From Mesodorylaimus sp. YZB2_4 (Eukaryota > Nematoda > Enoplea > Dorylaimida > Dorylaimidae): a stretch of DNA of 64,000 bases. Shown piece by piece: positions 24,618 to 36,165 of this stretch. The position numbers were made by a program, and so were the translations under genes. The notes beneath the pieces are model-generated. The model was not told the DNA's origin, searched no databases, and saw only the letters and a list, made by a program, of their open reading frames with translations. The stretch covers positions 310,001 through 374,000 of the forward strand of contig JASANH010001726.1 of NCBI GenBank assembly GCA_030248295.1, read 5' to 3'. How positions within the stretch are numbered: position 1 is the stretch's first letter; each line of letters opens with the position of its first letter.

Positions 24618-27600
24618 ATGAACGAAAATTTGCAAGTAATAATAATAATTGAAATTATTGGTAAGACGTGATTTTATGCCTTCTATACCCTCGTCAAAAC
24701 TATATCTCAAATTGACCCGCATGACCATGTAAATTCTTGTTTTTTCTCGATTTTTTGGACAGCAAAGCCATACCTACTTTAGGTGTAGCACAATCGCATT
24801 CTTCTCGCCAGATATACTGCTCCCAATGCGCCAACTATAAATCTCCGCAGCAGAATCCAAACTCGCCGATTCCAGTCAAGTGTGATCCTGGTCAGTTGAC
24901 TTGTCAGTGTCAGACTCCCGCTTGTGCCAGAAAACCAAAAACAGTGATATCCTACTGCAATACTACGAGCTACTACTCCAAGAAAGAAGTGATGAAATGG
25001 CAAAAAAGTTGTCAAACACTTGCTTGCAAGAGTATGCAAGTTAAAAATGAGCGTTCATCATTGATTTTGCTCCCACGATTTACAGTTTCGCAGAAAATGG
25101 TCGAATGGACAAACCAGGACTTGTGTGATGAGTACGGAGGGACAAAGGGGCGATATGTATATCTGAGTAATTCTAAAAAAACATCGATGCCAAAAAGTAA
25201 AACAAAATCGACAAAATCATCTGCTCAAGGTAAGAAGCCAGGTCAAACTCGCGAAAAGGCTAAACCCACGGCGAAGAGGAAGCCCGTAGCAACTGCAGCA
25301 CGTCACCCCGATCGGTCATCTCCAAGAAGACCTCGCGGACGTTCTCAAAACCTCAGTGACAAGAACGAAAACTCGCCGAAATATGGTCCAACTCGAAGCC
25401 ATCGTCAGAAAATATACAGAGATCAAGCACTGAAACAGTCAGAACCTGGTAAGAAAAAAAATTTTTTAAGGTTTTTGCATATTACATACTTTTGTGCTGC
25501 TATGCGTATTTCGCCAGCAGACATTTTGAAAAGCATTTCAAGGGGCGCACAAGGATTATATACTTGCCTGCAGGAAAATAGAAGGGCCTAAGACGCATAA
25601 GAAAAAACTCACAAAAAGGCCTTAAACTTTGTAAGACATTGTCACTGTATTAAGAGGGGGTTTCTGAGAGACTCGACCCATGGCTGGCCCGTGTCACGTC
25701 AAATGACCGCGAGCAAAAGACCGCGCGACAAAAGACCGCGGTCATAAGACCGCGTGCAATAAGACCGCGTGTGGAAATGACCGCATGTCAAAAATACCGT
25801 CTGAACAATAGACCGCATGTATAAAATATCGCGGTGAGAAATATACTGTGTCATGACTCGACTGTTACCTACACCATGCTAATTTATTACATAAGTCAAA
25901 GAATTGGAAACTGAGATACTTACTGAATATTGTATCATGGCCATCAAAAATACACGAAAACATTAAATGCTAAAATTTAGCAAGTCAAAAATTAATTCGC
26001 GCCTATACGAGAACTAAAAGTTGTATTTATGAGCCAGTTCACGCAAGTAGTCCAAGATATCGCGATTCGCATAATCGTTGACGATCCTTTCAATTCTTTC
26101 TGCGCAATCACGATATCGTCGACGACTTGGAGGTGGTTCTTGGCCAGCGATGTACTGCTCGATCTTTGTCTCGTTCATGCTTTGCTCTCGTTTCAGACAA
26201 ATGAAAGAAACAACCACGACGAGTCGTCTCTGGGAACTCGGTTTCGAAGCTATTGATCGCCGCTTGTTCATAATCAGTCATAATCGATACTGGGGCCAGG
26301 TTTGGTCGCAGCTGTTTCAGCTCAGCCAACAGTCTCGTGTAAGTAGCTTCCATCTTGTTTGGTAATAAAGCGAAAACTGATGGAATCACGTTATTGTAAT
26401 GAACCCAATGGATCGTGTAAAGTTGCTCGAAAAGCGTTGGAGACGTTTTGAACGTACCATCTGCGTACCAGTGCGGACTGTGCGACAGTAATTCCAAGTT
26501 TCTTTGCGTCGAGAATATCAAAATTCGATTTGGACCTGGCCCAGAATCCCGCATCAAGAAAGGCAACCCTGCTTCCATCTGTTGATATTCTGGAGGAATC
26601 ACCAAATCTTCCAGCGATATCGGATTTGGTACAGCGCCAGTCGCTTGGCGACGCGACCTTTGTACAGTACGCTTCAAGCATGGCACAGATGGCAGCTGAC
26701 CCTGGACTGCTACGTTCAAGCCAACTGTTGCGGCTGCCACGATTTGATGAGTCGATTCTTGAACGCCGGCTGCTCGGTCCTTGATTTCAGAAACAATTTT
26801 TTTAAGAGACATTTTAGCTGGATCTGGCGCGTGGTTGTGATCGCCAGTGACTCGAATAATATCGATTTCAGTAGCATGAATTCGAGCGGGGCACTTGGCT
26901 TTCTTGTAATACGTACATTTCCAGATTGTCTTCTGGGCGTCGCTCTTCTCTTTCACGAATAAATAGCCATGGTGACACAGGAGATCTTTTCCTTTTTGAC
27001 TTTTGATAAATTCCAGAGCAATGTTTAAAACGCATACAGGACTGACCATGTACAAGGCCGAAAGGAAAGAAAAAATATTTACTCCGATTAGGATAATTCT
27101 ACAAGGTGCTCCTCGCATTCCACCGTGGCGACTCGCTGTCGCATCTAAGTACTGCTCGCGTATTCGCGTCGCGTCGCGAGGTCGGTCGTATTTACATGCG
27201 GTCTTTTTGCGTGAGGTGTTTTTGATCAGCGGTCTTTTTTCACGCGGTCTTTTGCACACGCGGTCATATGACCGCGGTCTTATGTCGCGCGGTGTTTTTG
27301 TCCGCGGTCTTTTGACATGTAACCGGCTGGCCACTCGACTTTTTTGACCCCCTTTGACCCCCGAAAGTACTCTCAAAACTGATTGTCTCGGCGAAGTAAA
27401 ATTTTCCTAATGTGCCTATATATGGAAATATAACACTTTAAAGGTAAAGAGCGGTCACTTTTGGTAAAAAACTCAAAACCCGCTTACTTTTGGGCCAAGA
27501 ATAATTTTTTTAAAATGCAGAAATGACCGCTACATTTCAAGGAATCCTAATCTTTTTTTAATATCAGCCTAGCTATAACCGTTAATGGGATATCTGAAAA

Positions 27601-30600
27601 AAACCGTTCGTGATCAGCCGTGATCAGGCCAATAACCGATAGGACGGAGAACAATTTTCAAAATTCCCGCCAATTCCGGTCAAATTTTGCACCGCTAACG
27701 CGGCTAAAGAAAAAACTGAGATGTCTCAAGGTATTCTGTACTTTGCCTATCGTGGGTGATGGCAGTATGCGAAGTCGTAGGTTTCGGCACCAACCCAAAT
27801 TCAAGCGGTATCCAAAACCATACTTTCCACAAGTCTTCCGCGCAGTGTGAAGTCGGCTAGTTTCGAAAACCGTTGTCTGCAGTCTGGCGCGCGCACCTGA
27901 CGACTTCGTCGGCGCGAAGCGCTGACGATGTGATCGGTACTAAATTTCTCCGATATTTTCGGTACCGTGAGCTACAGTAGTGATTGTCGGTATTTTATTG
28001 ACCCTATGCCCTGCGCAGGATCCTTTTGGTGCCCACTTTAGCTTCCGTTGATGGTCACCTGGGTCCTTAGCGCAGTTTATACTTGACTACTATGTAAATG
28101 TGGGGTAGTCTGCTGTCTGAGTAAATTAAAAATCCACTCAAGATCTGCGTGGTCATAGTCTATGCTGTATGTATCGATGTTTTCCTGATTTCAGCTCGAG
28201 GGCTTTGGGGGTGGCAGAGACAACTGTGTGATGGGGCAGGGATGAAAAAGTCAAAAACACCGCCCGCCCATTTGGGAGAACGTCCATTTCGCCACCTTCC
28301 AAGCCTGACTGCGTTGTCTCATATCGCCTTCACAGAAGTCTAGTAACCGATGTTGCAGATAAGCCTATCGAGCACCAGCAGGCTATAAAGGTACTGCGGC
28401 CATCTGGAGAGTGCTGGTACACATGTCTAACGTACATATCGGTGAAAGTGCGAGAGAGGCGCTGCTAGCTGCTGCCTACAATATCTGACGAGTAAGCTGA
28501 GCTGCAAGGAAGCGTTTGGCTATTCATTGATAGCCGTTAAAATTTGTGTTCAGGCAAAGATTAGAAAAATGGTTTGAAATAGCCCCAGTCAGAATTCGAA
28601 AATCTAAGAAATTCTGGCTACAGCAAGGCCACGTTTCCCTGAGGCAGCGCTTCCAGCGGGAATTTTAAATATGGGGCACCATGCTTGATGACAAACGCGA
28701 ATGAGTTCAGGCAGATGCGGTAATCCGCAACCTTGCCTCATACTCCTCTCAGTCAGTCCTCGCCTGGCTGGATCACAGGTCATTGCCATGTGCGCATTGC
28801 AAAGCAACACAACCAAACAACTGAAGAGTATTTTACGCATGCATGCATTTCGGTTTGGGCGATCGCGAGCCCTATCAATAATTGGCCAGGTGTGTTATCC
28901 ACTGAAATAGCATGGCATTATAAAAACGACAAAAAAGTTTCAATAAACTACCATAAATCGCTGGCTCAGGGTACCAAAAGTATCGGAGAAATTTGCAACC
29001 GATCACATCGTCAGCGCATCGCGCTGGAGAAGTCCTCAGGTGCGCGCACCTGCTTGCAGACAACGGTCTTCGAAACTGGCCGACTTTACACTGCGCGGAA
29101 GACTTGTGCAAAGTATGGTTTTGGATACCGCATGAATTTGGGTTGGTGCCGAAACCTACGACTTCGCATACTGGGGACACGTACGATAGGCAAAGTACAG
29201 AATACCTTTAGACATCTCAGTTTTTTCTTTAGCCGTGGAACACATTTGACAATCATGTTTTACCCTGGCGGGAGTCGAACCCCCTCCTCTAAGTGCGCGC
29301 CCAGCGTGAGAGGCAGACGCCCTAGGCCACAGACCCAGGCCAAGATTCTTTATTCAAAAGGCTTCCCCGCTCCAGTTTGATCGATCGATCGCTCAGTGCG
29401 CACACTACGTCACCCGACACCGCATTTGCAGCACAAAATTTTACTAGAATTGGCGGGAATTTCGAAAGTCTTTAAGTTGGGCGAGTGATGGATAGAACTC
29501 GCGAAATACATTGAGATAAATCACTTCAAAGGTTGAGCCAGCAAATACTCCATAGCACATTCATTTTATTGATTTTGGCCGAAACAATGTGACATTGTTA
29601 GCATGTTATGAGCCCGACAAAGAAGCGACCTACAGAACAATACCGACTCCATCAAAACCATCTCATCCTATCAACTATATATCTTGAAGCACGAGCCGAG
29701 CGTCCCGCCGCTTGTAGTAACATCGGCTAGATTCTGCAGATGATGGTTGCCCTGACCGCCACATGTATGGCCAAATTGTCCTGCGAATGATTTAGATGAC
29801 CTGAAAATCAGATGATAGCTCTTCTATCAGGCATGACTAACATAACTGCGTTTCTTTTTAATAGGTACGAAAAACCCACGCCCGACCGCGAAGCCTGCAA
29901 TCAGCAGGCCAAAAGGACCAACAAGTGGTGCTCCAGGTCGGAAATTGCCAGCCAAGCCGGCAAAGCCAGCACGTTCCAGCAGACCAGCCGTCGCAAAAAC
30001 GATGCAAAATCCTAGCCAAAAGGGAAGCACAGAAAAACCTCCACATCGCAAGATAAATACCCATTTTAGAGCAATTGCAACAACAACAAACAAAAAAGCT
30101 GAGAAGCAAATATTTTTAAAATCAGCGGCAGCCAAGACTGGGTTGGGCAAGGTCACTTCGGTTTTAACAAACAGAAGCAAAAAAGGAAACAAAACTGCTA
30201 CAAATACTGATGGAAGGAGGTCTGGTGTACGCGGCAGAATAAGTGGTTTAAATAGGACCAAGAAGATAGCCAATGCGCCGATCACCACAAAAAATACCAG
30301 AGGCCGATGCGGCGCAGGTATGAAGTGATACCTATATCAGCCCAACATCAAGCAAAAATTAATTTTAGGTGGACGAAAATGCGATGAAGGCGACCTCGAA
30401 GAAAAGCCGTTCACTTTGCCTCGTAAATATCGGTTCGTTATCATGATGCTACTTAGCATGAGTAACTGAAGTTTCCATTCAGCTATCAGCCCAAACAAAT
30501 GGCTGAAATGTACATATTGCAGTGGCGATGAAAGATCAGTCAAAGATTACCCAGACCAAGAAAAAGAAAGGCGATTCCTTTGTAACATAACATCAATCTG

Positions 30601-32946
30601 GTGTCTGTGCGAAAAAGGAGCTTGTAGTCTCTCTTCTACACCCGGCAGTGGTGCGCCGATCTCGTTTTGCGATTTCTCACTTCGAGTCGTTGACCAAGCA
30701 TTCGATATGCAACAGCCGTGCATAAAGTTTGGCTGCAAGTACGCTCAAGTGGTCGATACAGCCACTGGCCAATGGTATCCACTTCTTAGCCTTGTAAATT
30801 TCACGAGAGGTGGCATCATACGAACAGCTGGAGGTGGCTATAATGCTACTATTACTGTTCCAGCTGGTAAAAATATCACGTCTACAGCGAGTGTGTGTAA
30901 GACGATTGGACAAGATATGACTGACAAACTAAAATCAGGTTTGTATATGTTCATTGCCCACTCAGAAGCGGCTGCTCATATTGGCACAAACAAGCCGTGT
31001 TAGAATCGTTCATTTTAAGTCACTCATAGGCTTACTACCTTCGTATGTCCGAAAATGTTGCTCTTTTAGCAGGGATACCAAATGCAGCCACAACGCCAGC
31101 ATTAGTGTACGGAATGGTTCAGCGTAAGTACTGTCGTTTTTCGTATTTTTCTTTGATAAGATACCGCCTTTCGAATTATCAGAAAAGCACCCCCTGTGGT
31201 GTTCCAATTGCGATGGAATAGCTCACAAAACATTGGCTCCAGCAAAAGAAATAGGCGTGCCCTGTTATCCTGGCACCGTAATCTGCGAGTGTAAAACTAA
31301 GAAATGCGATCCTGAGAAAAAATGCCTGCCAATTTGTGGAATAGATTTTGTGCCTCAGAGTGAGGAGGACTCGTGGTACAAACTTTGCACTGCAATTAAC
31401 TGCGAAGTACCCCAAGTCAAAATTGGCAACGATTATGTCGTGTTTTATCGGCAGCCATTCATCCGAGCTGGACTTGTTCTCAGTTGGTTGCTCGAAGAGC
31501 GAGTCGTATTTCACGAAGGGCAATCCGCAAAAACGTTTTGTTTGAATCAAGGCAATAACGAATACGACAACCCGCACAAAATACCGAAAATAGGTAACGG
31601 CTTATTTTTTATAACCGAAACATCAGAACCAAAGCAAAGCATCCTATTTTAGCTTTGGAAGATGGTGGAATTACCTGCAAAGCAGAAGAATACGTGATAG
31701 GTAGGTGCGAATTTTGGTAATGCTCCTCAGAAGAGAAGAGTTCCTAACCATGGACCATTTCACAGCTTCCAAAAAATTTGTAAAGGTACTTCACAGTAAT
31801 CTTCACTGTCCCCACTTACATCAAGCATAAAAATGCCCTCTTTGTCCTGTGCACATTTCGTCCGTTATTTTAACCATGACCCCACCACGACCTATCAGAA
31901 AAGTCATAGCGGGACCCATGGATTTGCCAGTCCATTTCCGCGCAGGGCTATGAGGAGAACGGTCAACGTGCCATTGAGGCTTTAGCGACGCCCGCGGGAA
32001 AAACAAAAATTCAAATTTCCATGAACTGTGATTTGGCTTTCACGCCCGACATTTTTGTTTCATTCTTTTTCTGCTCATTGTAGATTTACCGAGAGATCCA
32101 AAAAAGATAGAAGATATTCCTTACGAAACCCAGCCCCAACCCACAACAGCACCTCCAGACAACATTGGAAAATGTAAGAATGGAATTGAAATCTATTCCA
32201 AACATTGTCTCAGACACTTTTTAGATTACGACGGAGAGGTCCGATGCTCAGGATGTGATAACCCAGATTGCATCCCTTCAAGAAGGAGGGCGAGGCAGAC
32301 TGATAAAAAGACCAATGCTGATTGCCGATGGTATATTCCACAGAACCATATCCTAGATGCACTAATAAAACCGATACAACCTACAGCGTTAGTGAAATGT
32401 CAAATCGGGACAGTGGTATGTAAATGCAAGAACTGGGACGCTGATAGCGGTCAATGTCTGTCACCAGATCAACGAAGACGACGTGGAAAAGTGCAGCGAA
32501 AGAAACGAGAGTTTCGACAGATTAAGAAATTTGGTCACGTTGAATACAGGAAGCAAGATTTTTGCTTGGTGACACGCGACGCGTATGAGAATGTTACCAC
32601 TGAATGGGAACAACAGTGCATGGATATGCAATGCGCCTATCCACAACCTCATATCGAAAACATTAAGCGGATAAAAGGAGGTGCTCTTAACTTTTACACA
32701 TTTGCTTACCAAGACGCGTCTGGAGTGCTATTAATGCTGCCTGGATTGATGGACGCCGAAGGCTACGAGCTAGCTGCTTACGACTATAACATCATCGAAC
32801 AGCAAGCACTAACGGCCAGTGATTTCTGCCAAGCACTGGAATTGTCAACTGAGACAGGAGAGAAATTAGTGGGACGGTATCAATTCGACTATATTACTTC
32901 ACCCGAGTGGGAAAGCCGACGTAGGCACAGGGGCAGAGTGGCCTGA
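24618..32946 (+). CDS. Gene B: secreted protein with four ten-cysteine modules and a basic linker
   Basis: Paralogue of gene A; function unknown. Exons: 24618-24660, 24783-25448, 29865-30317, 30369-30422, 30483-30938, 31073-31123 (or from 31070), 31183-31593, 31653-31700, 32084-32173, 32225-32946. With the 31070 acceptor they sum to 2997 nt (998 residues plus TGA). All introns are phase 1, and five exons have exactly or nearly the length of their A counterparts (48 and 90 nt identical). A hydrophobic N-terminus (VIIIIEIIG) is followed by module 1, a Lys/Arg/Thr/Pro-rich linker (exons 2-3), then modules equivalent to A modules 4, 5 and 6. Modules 2 and 3 of A are absent. The last module has RKKR. 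Identity to A is strong in modules 4-6 and weak in the linker. The first exon is the least certain part. Intron 2 (25449-29864) is swollen by a MULE and a foldback element. Confidence 0.78.
25682..27332 (-). mobile_element. MULE DNA transposon with FLYWCH finger, internally deleted
   Basis: Element 25690-27324 flanked by an 8-bp direct repeat, GGCTGGCC (25682-25689 and 27325-27332), a plausible target-site duplication. Both termini carry inverted arrays of GACCGCG spaced 10-20 bp for about 150 bp. The minus strand encodes a FLYWCH finger (about 27050-26810: HHGYLFVKE, WKCTYYKKAKCPAR, HNHAP) and the start of the MULE catalytic domain (HWYADGTFKTSPTLFEQLY, SVFALLPNK, IMTDYEQAAI, RRGCFFHLSE). 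About 150 residues present in the 8.3-9.6 kb copy are deleted here, and the C-terminal RIERIVNDYANRDILDYLREL follows in a different frame (26271-26014). It is therefore probably inactive on its own. It lies in intron 2 of gene B, in antisense orientation. Confidence 0.85.
27653..29475. mobile_element. 1.8-kb element with long inverted terminal arms
   Basis: The left arm (about 27653-27975) and right arm (about 28964-29240, continuing 29428-29475) are reverse complements with few mismatches. For example 'ctaaagaaaaaactgagatgtct.aaggtattctgtactttgcctatcgt' recurs inverted. The outermost block is CAAAATTCCCGCCAATTC. The right arm is interrupted by a SINE-A insertion (about 29238-29428). The roughly 1-kb interior has no credible transposase frame, so this is probably a non-autonomous foldback-type element. 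It sits in intron 2 of gene B. Confidence 0.75.
29238..29428 (-). repeat. SINE-A copy inserted in the foldback arm
   Basis: Reverse complement tRNA-like head ('ctggcgggagtcgaaccccctcct...agtgcgcgcccagcgtgagaggcagacgcc') preceded by 'acatttgacaatcat', as at 39855. It splits an arm that is continuous in the left copy, so it inserted after the foldback element formed. Confidence 0.75.
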
Positions 32947-34071
32947 AAGGTTTCCCAAAATACTGGAGTGGTCACCAAGAAGTTATTGCAAAAAAGTTAA
33001 AATTAATAGCTGGGATTAGAGGCTAAACCCGTATTTTGTCTAAATCTCTTAAAATATCTGGAAAATGGTTTTGGTGTTACAAACTGAAGGTTACAAAAAA
33101 ACTGATGTGCAAAGCGACTTTTGATTGCCGAGATATGGTGAAATTGTTGAGTCATGAAGGTATTTTCTGAATAGGTTTTTCATAAATACGGTCTGTTGCT
33201 ATTTGGGGCTCATGACGCAGGTCCCTTTTCATTTTTTTAACTATAACGATGCACGATGTTGTAGCATTCCAAACCGACACATTTGATTATTGGTCTTATT
33301 GATCTTTTTATCTTAAATCTTTTTCCCTTTACTTGTTAGGTTAGCAGCTGCACCCGGCTCCAGATCATGGCCCTATTCCCACCCTTTTCAGCCTTAGCTA
33401 AACATTTCGCTCGGAGGTGCGCGTAGGCACTATGTACAATACTGTATGTATAATATGTATGTCAGAACACAAAATGCTGTTCGACTCACAGGTGAGCTAG
33501 AAATGGCCGCATTGTCCTTTTTATGCTAGCTTACAAATGTTTCAGAGATGGTTGTTTTTCGGACTTGATGCAAATTAATCACTAAATAATTGATGATAAA
33601 TCTTGCTGCTTTTCTTGGCGAGATAAATAGAGCATATCAGAGGGCTCTCATTTGGTCGCTTGCCACATCACCAAGCGCAGTCAAGCAGTTTAGGCCAGAG
33701 GAACACAAAATGAGCCTGTAGGAAATGAGTGCACACCTGCCGCAATAAGCAGACACCTAACCCATGAGCTCAACCACTGCCTATTGCTCAAGCACATCCG
33801 ATAATCGAGTGGGCAGAGTGTTTCGCAGATTTAAAACCATTGTTCGGGGTGGACCAGGTTTAAAAATCATGATCCATAACTTAGTACACAGCTGTTAAAG
33901 AATTAAAATTGTGCCATGGCCAAGGTATCGATGCTGGGGTGGTATTTTCCATGTATGCACTGTGTTAGTGGAGGGCATTATTACAAAATATCATGAAATA
34001 TACTGAACTACCCAGCGATAATTCACTTGTTTCCATCATTTTCTGAGTTGGCGCAAAACATGCTGGTACGC

Positions 34072-34130
34072 ACTCTTACACCTGACAATGAGGTATGCAT
34101 GCAAAACATGCATACCTCAGATGTAAGAGT
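34072..34130. repeat. Two-step hairpin
   Basis: Inner arms GAGGTATGCATG (34090-34101) and CATGCATACCTC (34107-34118) flank a CAAAA loop. Outer arms ACTCTTACA (34072-34080) and TGTAAGAGT (34122-34130) extend the stem across a small asymmetric bulge. It may be a miniature foldback element or a structured RNA. Confidence 0.6.
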
Positions 34131-34574
34131 AAAAATCTAAATTAAATTAAATTTTGCACGAGAAACCAGGGCGTGGAAACAAGCACGCGCAGAACTTGCC
34201 ACTTCTTAACCAATTAGATCCAAGGGCTGCCCCTACTCCCTCCCGCTGCCCATTCTGTACCTACATCCCTTGTTCAGGTGGATGTTTTCTGATACCAGGC
34301 TTCTCATATGCCCAAGATCCCTTTCAGATGGTTCAGGTGGCTGGTGTCACATAGGGCACATACCGCAGGCAGTGATGCGGGCATACTTACAAGATATTTA
34401 AGTGGTGATCCAGATTAAACCTGTCGCGAATGCGTTCGCGATGGATGCAATGATCACATTCCAGCCCAGGAGAAGCATCGTCGATCGGAGACTTTCCGAT
34501 TCGAACCCCTTCCCGTTTTATGCTTAGTTCACTTCCCTGTGGCTCATTCTTCGTTTCTGTCGCTGACCATCTCT

Positions 34575-34710
34575 TGGCCCCCACCCCGCCGTCCGTCCAT
34601 CCGTCCATCCGTTCACCCGTTTTGCAGGAGTGTCTGGTGAAACACCCGTCGGACGGACTCGTCCAGGACGGGCCCGTTTTCGACGGACGGACGGACGGCT
34701 CCGTTAACGG
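34575..34710. repeat. CCGT/ACGG microsatellite pair
   Basis: CCGTCCGTCCATCCGTCCATCCG near 34588-34612 is followed about 60 bp later by CGACGGACGGACGGACGG, its complement. It forms a large potential stem in a GC-rich island. Confidence 0.6.
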
Positions 34711-36165
34711 AGACGTGGTGAAACGGGGCCCAGAGCGGTCATCAGTTTATCTTTGTCCGTAAAAGACAGTGTAACGAAGTCTGCGCTATACTCAGGCTCT
34801 CATCGTCGGCCGACCTGAGCAGTCGGTTCGCTTATTTCTTCAACTCTGCGCTTCCACGACGCTTCTCTCGCTACAAAACCTAATCCACGTGCACCGCGGC
34901 CCAGCCGTTTTCGTGGCTGCGAATGCTTCTGGGGCTTTCTATCCTTCGTTTTCGCGTGTTTTACGATCAGCTTTCGTCGAGCATGTGTCCGCTAAACAGC
35001 TCCTCTCGCTACACCGCCACGTATTTTCGCTATACCCCAATTCCCATTTTATGCCGTCCATACGCCCTTCAACTTGGTTGACATTCTTTCGCTCAATTCT
35101 CCAGCGAAATGCGCCAGAGGAGTTTCGCGTAGCGGGATCACTCAAGTGGAGCAAAGGTGGGGCGGAGCGGCCAGCATAAAAAGCTCAGCCGAATTTTTTT
35201 TCTAATCTAAACGGAAAAATAATGCACTGCCAATGCGCACACTCGAAACGCCCATCTATCGCCAAATCTGGACAGAGTTCAACGGACGATGTCAAAACAG
35301 TAATTCCAAAGAAGAAACGGTATGGTCCACTTGTCCGCGTATGTGTACTGTATTCATTGATGCACACGCTCATGCGCTGTTCAATTTTGCGTGGGTACTG
35401 AAAAATCGGCCGGGCGTGGTGCGGAAAACCGAACTGGGCAGGCGAAATGGAATTCATGCTCATCCGGTTATGGGCAAGTACAGTATATGAAGAACATCTT
35501 GGAGCGAAAGAAGACTACCCGTCACAGACAATGAATGGAATTCTCATATGACCTGAGTGATTCACAAAAATAGTGAGACTGAAATAGAAATGCATGCCCG
35601 CTTTGGTGGCACCATTTTGCAAAAATAAATCGGGGACTAGACAAGGGGCATCCCTGAAGTGTTGCACTGCATATGCCTCAAAATCATATGGCTTAGTCCC
35701 AGATCAAATGTGCAGCAGGCCGCGTTGGCATAGCACGCCCAATCGATTTCACAAAACACAAACACTATCCTTAGCCTGAGGGCGTTCCACTCGAATGCAC
35801 GTTCGGTAACGGTTACTAGTTTTGAATAGATTAATTTTCTCTGCCTTCCATCCCTGGCCTAGCGTTGAGGACGAAAAGACACGTTTCGGCGCATGAGAAC
35901 TTGAAAATAGGCTACGGCATTCAAGGCGGGTTGCCATAAACGGAGAAGAGAAATAGGGCTGTGCACGAAGGACGTATTGTTCCGCCTTCATAAACTACAT
36001 ATTTGGGCCTTGTAACAGGGCACTGTTGTTTGAATAGGCTCTCAATTATTAAGGTGCCCCGATTCGTGCTGTGCCAAGTTACCCATTCCTGCCCTGCCAG
36101 CAGCACTGCTATACCTGACAGAGAAGGCGTCCTTGCTGAGGTCACTGCTCTTATCAAAGCCAGCA

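Larger units (their letters stand above)
32947..36165. other. Gene-poor 3.2-kb spacer
   Basis: No exon-like frame recognised. It contains a diverged SINE-like segment near 33690-33790, a hairpin at 34072-34130, and a CCGTCCGTCCAT...CGGACGGACGG microsatellite pair at about 34580-34705 that is self-complementary. No promoter or terminator signal is clear. Confidence 0.4.

Noticed and set aside
25690..25860. GACCGCG array as a CRISPR or minisatellite
   Set aside because: Spacing is irregular and the same array appears inverted at 27176-27324, so it is a transposon terminal repeat.
29827..30288. Minus-strand hydrophobic 153-codon frame resembling a membrane protein
   Set aside because: It is the antisense shadow of the Lys/Arg-rich linker exon of gene B. 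The same effect gives the hydrophobic minus frame at 13336-13701 opposite gene A exon 3.
34387..34762. Open frames over the CCGT/ACGG repeats
   Set aside because: They translate the microsatellite (for example MDGWTDGG); no conserved protein.
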